From NCBI GenBank assembly GCA_963402885.1, contig OY727095.1, positions 7,693,001-7,757,000 of the forward strand: 64,000 bases of DNA. The letters are read 5' to 3'. The stretch is from Antedon bifida. Lineage: Eukaryota > Echinodermata > Crinoidea > Comatulida > Antedonidae. Under the pieces are notes generated by a model. That model ran no database searches. It was not told the origin of the DNA and worked only from the letters and a program-made list of their open reading frames with translations. This document shows, piece after piece, positions 1 through 10,984 of the stretch. Made by a program: the position numbers and the translations under genes. Numbering within the stretch: position 1 is the first letter of the stretch; each line of letters begins with the position of its first letter.

Positions 1-130
1 TATTGTTTGTTTATTGAAGAAGTTGCTGTATCAAAAGTGAATTGTTTTGTTATTTTGTTGTTGTTTACTTCATAATAAACGCATGCCAAATCTATCAAGT
101 ATGTGTTGACAAGATATAGAACATCTCGTA

Positions 131-3100
131 TCAACCGAGTGGATGGTATCGTGAATTTTCTGTTGTAACTTTGTTATAAACTCGCGCCGAATCCATCAAG
201 TAAGCGTCATCAAGGTACAGCACATCTTGATCGATGGTTTGTAAGTCGTTAAACAGCGTATCATCTTCGTCGCGCCGTAACTCGATCGTCCAAAGCGGGC
301 TACGGAAAATACGCCTTCTCGGTTTAACCCAAAAGTGGTATACAATTAAGGCTACAATGGTGATAAATACAATTGATAGGGTTAGCGTAACGCCCACGAC
401 AGCTCCTACGCTACCCTTAGATGAACTTTTAGTAGGCAAAATCATTGACTGCTCCGTTACTGACTCTGTACTACTGACAACAGTCTTTACGGGATGTGTA
501 CTCGTCAAAGGTTTGTTTGATGGTTCGGTATTTGGATCCGACGACATTGTTGTTTTTATAGGTGAATGAACATGTTCTGTTGTTTCTACATTTATACTTG
601 TGCTGCGCCTCTTTGTTATTGGAGTATTTGAATCATGTGACATTGGTAGTGTGTCGCTGGTAATTGGTTGTACTGTTGTATCTGAAAATTTAAAAATAGG
701 AACAGATAAGAATGGAAAGCAGGAAAAACAGAGTTTCTAGCATGGTAGTCCTTATTTATTGATTTTTTTTCAGGACAGGATTAGAATGTAAAATAGGTTT
801 TTCTTTTACCTGATGTGTAATCCCGGATAAAGATGATGTTAAATAATTTTATACTTAAGTGAGAAACAAGGAGAGATAAAGAGGCTGATGATAGATTCGC
901 TTTTGTGGTTAAAAACTACAGCACCCTCTGTAGCAAACTTTCATGTGTCCTTAAAGTTATTAAGACACATTTTGGTTCCGTTTGTAATTGTTAAGGACCA
1001 AATTAAAATTGACAGTTTACTTCCCAGTTTTCAGGAAGTGCGCATTTGATTGGAGTGCAGCTGGAATATTGAATTGGGAGTAATTCGTTGAACTTGAGTC
1101 AGAGGAAATAATAAACTTTGTATTGATGGAACTAATAACATACAACCACCAGAAATGAATGCATTAGCAACTACAGTAGTTATACTGCAGTTGATTTTTA
1201 CGAAAGTAATCCCTCTACTTTGGGCTGGCAAAAAGGAAGTTTTGTTTTTCAAATTTTTTAATAGAACTATTATTTTTTACCTTTGTGTTGTTTTGTCTCA
1301 ATTATATAGGGTTAGCCTGATATGCTCTGAAATATTGTTTACATTTAAACTATAACGTTAGCTACCTCTGATATCTGTTAAATATCTATTATGAGAGCAT
1401 TTGTATGGCTGTATTCGTTACAATTTGCTATTGCGAGCATCCATACACATGGGGTATCAAAATGATGGCAATGTACTACTGTAGGACGGATTTAAACTCT
1501 GTATATATAAAACCACTTGGGAGATTGGGAGAGGCTGCTGGGAGTAGGAAAGGATTTGCAGGGCTAGTACAGTAGAACCTCCATTTTACGTACAGTACAG
1601 GACCGAAAGGCGTACGTAAAACAAGGGATTCGTAAAATCAAGGTTGACCTTAAATTGACCCCCAAATACGTAGATCGTAGCTAAAAAGGCTGCCGTGTTT
1701 GCCTACAGCATGCAGGTGGTCACTAGCTTAGCTAGGTCCTTGCTAGACTAATTTAGGCCAGGCTAGTAGGCCTAGCAAGATGTGAGGCCTAGAAAGTACA
1801 GTATATACAGGCTGTGCGATTTAGTTTAAATAAAGTGTTATAAATAAAAATATCAATGTTCTTGTATTTTCTATCAACAAAAACAGTCGCTGCTGTAGGG
1901 GAATGCACATAAGTTCCTCACACAGCCATGGCTTTGTGGTTTGTTGTTGTTAAATTGCGCCCTCAATGTAAGAAAATGATGATGTCATCGGTAATTTTAA
2001 GCGTACGTAAAATCAAGGGAACGTAAAATCAGGGTACGTAAAACGAAGGTTCTACTGTATATATGAATTTATTTTAGTAGTAGTAGTACCATCATCCATG
2101 GGATAAAAATAAAGAAATACAGTATATGCATACATTTTGGTAATTGATAATTTCACTTTTAATCATTCATAATGATCTTTAAAAGATCTTAAAATGTAAA
2201 CATCCATTGAAAGAAATCCACAGAACTACACAAAATAAGTAAATAACATCAAATGATGAGCAATAATATAAACACATTATTAAATTACTGTACATACCAG
2301 CGCATAAGGAACTTGGGGACGAAGCGTTACAAAGTGTACAAAGGTCATTGACCTTGTAATATCCTGGTAAACATGACTCACAACGCTCACCAACTGTTGG
2401 CTCTTGACAAATACAAAAACCTATGAAATAGTAATAGAGAGATACATTGCATATATACAGTTAATATTATTACACAATCACATAACATTAATCAATGCAA
2501 TCACTGACATCATTGTGTAATGTTTGTTCAATGTGTTCATTGTTATTCTAACAATGGAAAAGTGAATGTAAAGCAAAGAAATTTTACGTAAGGCACATCA
2601 CATTTTTTTGTCACATAAAGTTAGATAGTGTAGACAGAGATTTAGACATTACAGTAGGCTAAAATAAATTGAGGCAAAGATAATTTAAAAATTCCAATAT
2701 TTATACTTTATAGTCAACTTTTCCAATACCTGGCACCCTCGAGCTGGCCTAATTAAAAATGTCTGGTTTTCAAGAAAATCTGGTATTCTGAATGTGTTTT
2801 TAATGATAAATAGAATTTAGGATTTTTTAGAATTTAAAAAAAGTCTGGTTTGGGAGTTTCTTGTTTTTAGAGGCTGGTATTGGGGAGAGTCAATTGTAAT
2901 TTTATCAAAAACAAACTTATTAATAAATTAACTTATTTTATTATAAACGAAACCACAATAATTACAGTACAATCAAACCAAATCAAACGATTGCATATCC
3001 ACTGATCAAAATGAATTTGAGGAAAATATATCATTTAAAAAACAAATCATCAGAAAATCGATATTAAAATAAACAAATTCTTGAAATTTTAGCAAATCAC

Positions 3101-6100
3101 TGAAGCACAAAGGTCAACTTCCACACACTTTCTACATTCGTCTCTTTTCCTATTTCTAATTGTGACCAAGGAAATTACTAATTATAAGTTTCATGACAAA
3201 TTTAATATGTCATTTTCACTTTCTCAATTTCTCAAGTATTATATTGTACTTGAATTGTAAATGTGATTTATTATTTATTCAGAACAGAACGTTAGGCCCA
3301 TTCATTCATCATCATCATATCAGGATAGTCTTATAGCCACTGTTTGTTTACTGTAGCATTTACTGTAGAGGTTTCAACCCCTCGCTCTTTGGTACCAGTT
3401 GGTGTCCTTTATATTTAAAGAAAAATTTCTTACAACAAACGCAGCTTGACTTTTGACGAAACAATTTTTAAATAATTGTTCTTTATTGCTTTTTTTTCCT
3501 ATTTAATAATAATAAGAAATACTGATTTTTTATCAATTATTTTTGTTAAATAATAATCAGTAGTAAACATGTTATAATGTACATAGTCTGAAATGCTCTA
3601 TTTAATTATAAAGTAGGGCCTATCAGGTATTAAATACATAAATGTTTTGTAGATGTATATCATGATTGGATTCAGTTTTCTTTCTGTAGTGATTAGTACC
3701 TCTACATATTCATGGTAGCCATATAGATATGCATGGGTTAGTTTTATACTTCAATTATCCTATGCCTAGTTTGTACATCACATGGGATCCTGGTACCCTG
3801 ATAATCTAGTATTATTAGTACCAGTATGATTTTAATAATAAATGATAATGATTGTGTATCTCATACTATTTTATTCAGATTCTTAATATTTTAAGCCTTT
3901 GTACAATATCTACTGTATTTAAAATGAACTATAAATTTGATTTGATGGTTTTTGCTGCCAAGAAATAAATAGGAACATTAAAAAGTGAATTGAATCAATT
4001 TTCTTTTGTCAGCAGAAACAGGACAAATTAAAAATGTTGATTAAATGGGATTGTTAAAAAAATTGAAGTACGTAAAGCCAATTTACAACAGACGAGCGGT
4101 AACGGTAATATAATAAAAATATAGAATCTATGTAATTGCTTATGACTGTTTACAAACAACGCAGAGCAGACGAGCGGTTTCTGCTCTGGATAGATACAGA
4201 TTATATGTGGAACAAGCTACATACACGGTTTTCAGAATTACAGTACCGTTACCACTCATCTGTGTAAATTGGCCTTTATATGAGAAACAGAAATGAATTT
4301 TGTTGTTTATAACATGTAACCATGGATGTACAGTAGCCTGAAAAGTCTAGGGTGGAGGGTGGGGAAAAAGTTACTGTAGGGTTGGTGGGAAAAACAGAAC
4401 TGTTAAGTACCCAGATATGTTTTGGGTTAGGGATGTGGTGTTGAAATGGGTGGAAGGCCTTAAAAACCCTAGAGATATATTCCAAGAAAAATTAGGTACA
4501 GTATTTCTACAGAAATTGTATATTCCAGACCGCAATTTTAAAACAAAGCAAACATGAATTGTTTGTCTAGCTGGCTTACCTAATATGACATGTTTTCCTT
4601 TATGCAAGTCATCATATTATGTTTGTTAGAACTATTATAAAAGCTTGTTTGTTTTAATAAGACCTGAAGTAGATTAACAAACATTAGCGATGTTGTAATT
4701 GTGGACAAACAGTAAACTAAAGGTCTGTTTGAAATATTGTGAAATTATAACCATGTTTTAACATGGTGTGAAAATGTACTAACTCAATTTGTAAGAGAAA
4801 GAAGGTATTTTGTTCTGTAATTCTAATCTACAGAGCATGTCTGTAATTGGGGTGTCCTCTGATTACAAGTTGTCGCATATACTGTTGCTCGTTCAACTCT
4901 CGGAAAAAGCGTATTGTCTCATTTATAGTACGAATATATTACCCTTACTTAAACATGTATTGTCCCCCAAAAACATGAAAAATGACGATTAATAAAATCA
5001 GACTTAACATTTTTTAGTTTTAGAAGTTAATCACTTCTGGAAAAAAAAAACTAAAACAAATTATTTCACTTATAAAAAGACAAATAAACAGTTAATTTTA
5101 AGCAAAGACCATTGTCTGACAGACACTTTAAGTATTTTTTTCTTTAAATTACATTTTTTCAAATAAATCATTTTTTTTTTTCAAAGTGAATAACTATTGC
5201 ATGAAATGGCATACTGTATATTAAAAAAAAATTTTTTTAGGGGGACAATACATCTTTAATTAAGTATCCCCTGAATAGGGATGTGCCAAACTACATACAT
5301 CAGTTTGGTAAACATGACTCCGGCACGGTTCCGGTCCGGCGCCGGAAAATTCAATCGAACTTCAATGTTTCGTTTTCACGTGGCTACGCGCATATTGATT
5401 GGCGCATAGCCGCGTGGAGCGTTGTGAAAACGAAACATTGATGTTCGATTCGCCAGACCGGAACCGTGCCAGAACAGGTGTGAAAGACCCTTTAAACATG
5501 GTTTGTATGCACTCAAGTCTCTCTTGAAAATGAAACAACATTTTAAAGCTATTAAACAACTTTATGATTGAAAGGATTTAAAAAAACATTTAGGACGTCA
5601 ATCTTTCTAAAAATAGCTGATTAATGACTTGTAATTACTGTACTCAGTAGATTGTTTTTTTGACATCTCATGAATCTTTCTTCCAATATTATCATTATTA
5701 CTTGAACAATATTTTCTTTATTTCAACTGAATTGACACGAATGGTTTATTTCTGCAATGGGGAAATCATCACGATCTTCACAACAGAAACCATAAAGAAC
5801 AGAACTTATTTCACTCTTAACTGGTTAATTAAATGTTATTTGTTTGACCAAAAATGTCTACAATTTCAAGATAGGGCATACCATAAACCTTATAATTCAA
5901 TGTTTCTACTCAGAGATTCAGGATTTTTCAGTTTTTGTTGTTGTTGTTTTTGACTTTTTATACGGATTTTTTTCTATACATTTTTTGTTTTTTTATATGA
6001 ATTGTAAATATCCAATACTATATTTTTTTATATATTGATTGAAATAAAGATTGATTTGATACAAATAAAAAAAATAGGACACATAATTAGTTAAACATAA

Positions 6101-9100
6101 CATCTCACACTGTCAAGTGTTATTTTATCTCACAACTTCTTATTCTTACTGATGATGTGTATAATGTTCTATGCAAAAATGACCTTGGTACTATCCACTT
6201 TATATTCAAATCGCATTGTACTGTATGTACAATAAATGGCGTTTTAGGGATTCACCTACTAGTTTCTCATTATGTATAAAACATATTCCATTGACTGAAA
6301 TTATATGTATAGCATTCACTAAATTTAATTTACATTTACCCTAAACAATTACGAATAAGAAATACATGTGTATGTCAAAAATTAAATCTCAAAGGGTGTC
6401 GTCAACAGATTTTGACAATGAGATTTTATAAGTTGTTAGATTGGCCGACAAAAAAACATTACGTATGTAATTGTAACAGATTGCTCTGTCATTTCACAAT
6501 GTTATGGTTTTGTATTCAAAAAGGAAACATTTGTTAGCAGTAATAACTAACAATTACATCCTTAATACCTTAAGCTCAGATGTTTATTATAAATATTGGA
6601 ACTTGTTTTTTATATTTTGTTTGGGTGGGAGGGGGTTGGTTGTATTTCAATAATAGCAATCATCCTTAAAATATATTCCCATCATTCTTCTTTGTAATAT
6701 TATTGTTTTAAAATTTGATCATGTGTTTATAAAGTGTGAAGCATGTTATGTTATCATTTATGATATGCTTTTCCCTCCCATATTGATCAAATCAAATCTT
6801 TATTTGTTCCATAAAAATGTGTACATGGAAAAATTGAAATATGGTAACACATTCACAAATACATCATACATAGAACAAATTAAATTAAAACATTCATTAA
6901 AACATTCATCAATCCCACATAAAATTACTCGTTATATTTAGGTTTAAAAAAAATAAATAAATAACTCTGACACTGACCCACACTACTGTTACTCCTCTCT
7001 GCCTTTCCATTTTTAAAAAAATATTTCAATCAATATTTTATTGTTACATTTTATAACCAAATGATTGATTTGAATTTTTTATCAAGAGATATTTTGTTTT
7101 GGGGGTTGCGGACAGTTGTGCTGTGTAAAGGCGGCGCAACACAAATTTAATGAAAGTTAAAATAACATTACAGTACAAACCTGTTGTTTTATTGCACGCT
7201 TGACCACTACACTGACATTCCACACAAGTGTCGTTCAAATTATAATATCCATCAGCACATGCGTCACACTTATTGCCGATCCAGTTACCATGACAACTGC
7301 AAACACCATTGCTAAATATAAATATATAAACAAAAAATGCAATTACACCAACAGAAAAGGAGAGGGGTTAATACTGTATACAAATGTAATTTTAATTTAT
7401 GGATAAAATTATCTGAACTTTAGATAATTGATGATACAGTAGTAAAATCCGTTCTGTTGTAAAAACCCTATTCAGGGGACACCTCTATTCGGGGGACACC
7501 TCTATTAAGGGGGCACACCTCTATTAATTAAGGGCACACTTTTCCATGAAACAAAGCAATTTACTATACTATTAATGTGTGTCACTACACTACAGCCAAT
7601 CTCTATTAAGAGGACACTCTCCTGCTTGAGGGGTAGGGGGTCCTGGGGGGTGTCGATTCTACTGTCCTTACCTATCGCATGTATTGTTCACTACTCCGTT
7701 GGCATGGCAATCACATGGTTGGCAAGCCTCGGAAGAGTTTACCTGGAAGAAGTCGCTATCACATAGCTGACAGAACTCTCCGCTGTACCCATGTACACAT
7801 GCGCATACTACGGTTTCGTTCGTACAATTAGCGACGTCTATTGTTCCTAGCGAATCACAAATACAACCTGAAATATTAACATTTTAAAAGGTGAACCTGT
7901 ATGCCTAAATATGGCATAGTGATATGACATCCTCATGTCCATATATGGACATCACATTTTTTTGTCACATAAAGTTTAAGCTACATTCACAAACGCAAAA
8001 GTTTCCTTAAACCTAGTTACTTGTGCGAACCTAGCTTTTAGCCAATGGCTAGAATGTCGACATTACATTAGTGTAGAAGGTGCTTTTTAAAATATAGACT
8101 GGTACCTACTGTAAGACCATCATGATTTTTTTTACATTAAATCTTGGATGGGTACAAAATAATTATTGACTCATTGGTGCGTCAAAAAACTTAGATGGTA
8201 GGTACGTCACATCAATGAACAATGGATGGTCACGGTGTGTCACTGTCTGTCACTTTACCACCCTTCATCATGAATAACATGGTCACAATGTGTCAAAATA
8301 CGTCATGGTCACCGAAAGGTAACTTTTTTTGATGCAGGGCCGGGTGCGTCATATTATTCATAAGGTATGACACACATAGGACAAATGATACACCTCTCCC
8401 AGGAGTCGTATAGTGGGTCATACAATTGACAAGTGCATAAATCTTGTATAGAACATTAAATTGCACACTTTTTATAGCCTAGTTCATACATTATTGTACT
8501 AATACTGTATGTTGATATTAGCATGTGTAATCAGGTTAATCGTCTTACCATTCTAAATCTGAATTAATTATGCATTTAAAACCAAATTATAATATTCAGA
8601 TCACTGTATATTATTGTTTCCAAGGTCATATATTTAATGTAATTCTTTATAATACAGTACAGTACTACAGAGTGTGATCATTAGACCGTGCAAATTGTCT
8701 GTTAATTATCAGAATTCTCCTAGTGTACAGAATATTCAAATATTAAGAATTTCGACCCAACTTTTACGGACGGAAATGAAGATAATAGGGGCTTTTTACT
8801 GAAATACACAAGAGGCTATCCTATGCCAAATTATAATTTGTTTTGGTCTTAAATTGAGGAAATCTGTGATGGCAAAACGCAATATGAAAAAAGCTATTAC
8901 GCTAATCAATACTGATCTTATTTAATAAATGTTTAATATATTAATTAATATAAAATATGCAATTAGCCTAAGAATAGATGTGGATAATGGATTCACATTT
9001 ATTTGAAATATTTTATTTATTTATACTGGGCGACCATCATATGACATCACAATGTTGTTCTGATTTATTAAAATGATGAATGATACTAAGCTAAGGCTTG

Positions 9101-9378
9101 TGGTGCCTCTACACAAGCTACGACTGTAACCTAGGATAGTCATAGCCTAGTAGTTTCAATTAGGCCTACATTCTGCGATTAGTCAAGAAAAAGGTCCTAG
9201 GCCTAGCAATTATAAACTAACAAATACTAGGCTAGGCCTATTAGCTTAGGTATAAAGCAGGTGGAAAGGCCCCGAAGAAGAGCCCCTAGCCAGTCGAAAA
9301 ATACCTACCCTGATAGTCCTGACATTTGACATCGATAAATGCTACCAAAATATAACAAATCCACAATGAAAATCGCAT
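131..9378 (-). CDS. MEGF9-like: MEGF9-like EGF-repeat single-pass membrane protein (five exons, complete)
   Basis: Coding exons in transcript order: 9378-9309, 7867-7672, 7311-7181, 2420-2298, 681-131 (stop included). All borders are GT/AG and phases join without a break, giving 356 aa. Exon 1 encodes a signal peptide (hydrophobic core WICYILVAF). Exons 2-4 encode three cysteine-rich laminin-type EGF repeats (about residues 25-160) plus a short fourth cysteine cluster. Exon 5 encodes a Ser/Thr-rich stalk, a membrane helix (about 265-292), a basic stop-transfer (KPRRR) and a cytoplasmic tail of about 64 residues containing PLWTIEL. Vertebrate MEGF9 has laminin EGF repeats, one helix and, from memory, a similar W-T-I-E-L tail. 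This protein is much shorter than human MEGF9 (about 600 aa) and lacks its long Pro/Ser N-terminal region. Its role is unknown; a cell-surface adhesion or receptor function is inferred. It could instead be another small LE-repeat membrane protein, but the tail motif favours MEGF9. Confidence 0.82.
682..2297. other. MEGF9-like intron 4
   Basis: Intron between exons 4 and 5 of the MEGF9-like gene. Apart from the TA-flanked inverted-repeat element at 1570-2057 I see no coding or RNA signal here. Confidence 0.7.
1570..2057. mobile_element. TA-flanked MITE, pogo/Tigger-like (488 bp)
   Basis: The element starts CAGTAGAACC and ends GGTTCTACTG. The terminal inverted repeats match at 22 of 24 positions, and TA dinucleotides flank both ends (1568-1569 and 2058-2059), as for Tc1/mariner/pogo insertions. 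Subterminal motifs of the type CGTAAAATCAAGG recur at both ends. There is no transposase ORF, so it is non-autonomous. The same terminal ten bases bound elements at 36477-37064 and 39763-40023 and the left end at 28949, but the interiors differ. Confidence 0.85.
4075..4276. repeat. Short inverted-repeat element (MITE)
   Basis: The left end (AAGCCAATTTAC... GACGAGCGGTAACGGTA) and the right end (TACCGTTACCACTCATC... GTAAATTGGCCTT) are imperfect inverted complements over about 33 bases. The GACGAGCGGT motif appears a second time inside. There is no ORF. Confidence 0.7.
4958..5250. mobile_element. TATTGTCCCCC-family MITE, copy 1
   Basis: Starts TATTGTCCCCC and ends with its exact inverted complement GGGGGACAATA. 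The interior has ACATGAAAA, GATTAATAAAATCAGACTT and a GTTTTAGAAGTTAATCAC stretch that recur in related copies near 47880-47990, 51516-51702, 61146-61395 and 62256-62584. It is non-coding. Confidence 0.85.
5322..5470. repeat. GC-rich long hairpin (about 149 bp)
   Basis: The left arm begins GGCACGGTTCCGG and the right arm ends CCGGAACCGTGCC. The arms stay complementary inward through the CAATGTTTCGTTTTCAC stretch, about 55 bases with few mismatches. The loop is itself near-palindromic (CGTGGCTACGCGC ... GCGCATAGCCGCG). It is strikingly GC-rich in AT-rich surroundings. It is most likely a fold-back MITE; a structured RNA is possible. Confidence 0.75.
7437..7664. mobile_element. MITE with GGGGACACCTCTATTAA repeats, abutting a MEGF9-like splice donor
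   Basis: Bounded by CAGTAGTAAAATCC on the left and GATTCTACTG on the right. The interior has three tandem copies of a motif like GGGGACACCTCTATTAA, related to the unit of the large minisatellite at 28949-31607. TA flanks the left end; the right flank reads TC. It lies inside MEGF9-like intron 2, and its right end is only one base from the six-base donor GTAAGG (7671-7666). Confidence 0.65.
7868..9308. other. MEGF9-like intron 1
   Basis: A 1.4 kb intron. Around 7906-7980 it carries a fragment of the GCTCTGTCTACACTATCA-type MITE (GTGATATGACATC ... CACATTTTTTTGTCACATAA). I see nothing else that can be supported. Confidence 0.6.
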
Positions 9379-9593
9379 TATTGGTTATCAACCATGTGCA
9401 TGTGCCGAAATTCTCAAACTAAATGTCTAAACGGAAATAATTTGATGACATAAAACGATGACTAACAGAAATCACGTTCTTTAAAAACTTCGACAGCCAA
9501 CAAGGAGAAGAAGAATTCAGTTTCTCATATTTTTCTCATTATAAACACCAAACAATAGATGGCGCACCTGTAAAAACCGAAATGCTCATGACA

Positions 9594-10040
9594 AAACCAA
9601 ACTTACAAAATGAAAGTGGCAATAATAATTTTATATTAATCACAAATTAAGGTACATGCTGATAGCAGTTTTGCGTAGTTGACACCACTTCTGTGTTCTA
9701 AACAATTAAAATTATACTGAACGAAATACATAGGAGCAGATGCACATGTGCAGTAACAGAGCACCATTTGGAAGAACACCATCAACACACTAATTATGTT
9801 TTAAAAATAGAATTTACCAAACCAAACTTACAAAATGAAAGTGGCAATAATAATTTTATATTAATCACAAATTAAGGTACATGCTGATAGCAGTTTTGCG
9901 TAGTTGACACCACTTCTGTGTTCTAAACAATTAAAATTATACTGAACGAAATACATAGGAGCAGATGCACATGTGCAGTAACAGAGCACCATTTGGAAGA
10001 ACACCATCAACACACTAATTATGTTTTAAAAATAGAATTT
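9594..10040. repeat. Tandem duplication, 222 bp unit, essentially identical copies
   Basis: 9594-9815 and 9819-10040 read the same by eye at an offset of 225 bases. The lack of visible divergence implies a recent duplication, or an assembly artefact. Confidence 0.9.
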
Positions 10041-10135
10041 TATTTTATTTTTTATATTATTTTATTCAATCAAAACCAACAGCGATATAAATACCCACCA
10101 CTAAGAGGTTTGAAACATAAAACAATACAACATCA
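10041..10135 (-). repeat. SINE 3'-tail fragment
   Basis: TTATTCAATCAAAACCAACA ... AGAGGTTTGAAAC matches the 3' tail of the 5S-headed SINE at 61600-61960 in the same orientation, but lacks the 5S head. It is a 5'-truncated copy of that SINE, or of a LINE sharing its tail. Confidence 0.6.
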
Positions 10136-10984
10136 AAAACAGTGAATGTATAAAAGAATAAACTAATATACATAAATTACTGTTGATTCATTTTTTATTT
10201 CATATTCGATTTTTTGACAGTGAGATCACCTGTTCAAATTAATTATACAGATACTTTAAATTTAAAAGATTATTATGAGCGTTAAAATACATATTGGGCT
10301 GCTGATAGCCAGTGACATAATGCAGAGCCCTGAGGCCCCTGGTTTAGGAATGCCTAATTGGCGCTCCAGTCATTGTGCGTTTTTAGCCTTTTTCTACATA
10401 TTTTAATGCATTTTTTTCTTGGGCCCTGCTTAGGGGCCTCTGGGTTTAGCCAGTGAGCCCTCATGCTGTTACGCCACTGCTGATAGCATACTGTATACGC
10501 TGTATGTTGAGATTGTATAGAACTTGGATCAGATGGTGATCCTCTTGATTTATAGAACTTAAATTTGAAGACATGATATAAAGATATCAGCATTCAAACA
10601 GGAGTGCACATAAGTACACAGAGGCAGATATAAATTATATCTTGAAACAATTTCTTAATCAATACATTCAGGCTGTTAATTTGATTTCATTGAATAAATT
10701 CATTAAATTCAATTTATATTTCCCAAAATTGCTTTGCTCTTCTATATCTAATAATGGTAATTTCTTCTTTCTAAAAGAATACTTATTCGATTGTACAAGT
10801 AAAATGAATTATCACCATTTAGCAATTTCATCATAAAAAAAGAACCTTAAAAAAATGACAGATGTTTTATGTTTATAGTAGTACAGGTTGTACATTCTTA
10901 CATAAAACTGCCTCAGTCCTATCTTTCCACAAAAAGCACGATGGATTAAGACACACACTAGCTCTGTTTTCAAGCTGACAATGA

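Larger units (their letters stand above)
2421..7180. other. MEGF9-like intron 3
   Basis: A 4.8 kb intron. It holds three inverted-repeat elements (4075-4276, 4958-5250, 5322-5470) and, near 2595-2640, the right end of the GCTCTGTCTACACTATCA-type MITE (CACATTTTTTTGTCACATAA followed by a GTAGACAGAG end). The rest is AT-rich and shows no recognisable gene; the short ORFs have no family features. Confidence 0.65.
9379..10984. other. Intergenic region: MEGF9-like 5' flank and DHX9 3' flank
   Basis: Both neighbours are on the minus strand, so this holds the DHX9 3' UTR (right) and the MEGF9-like promoter and 5' UTR (left). No clear AATAAA was found close to the DHX9 stop on the minus strand. The region contains a 222 bp tandem duplication, a SINE-tail fragment and, at about 10290-10490, a GC-richer stretch that looks repeat-derived. 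Confidence 0.6.
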
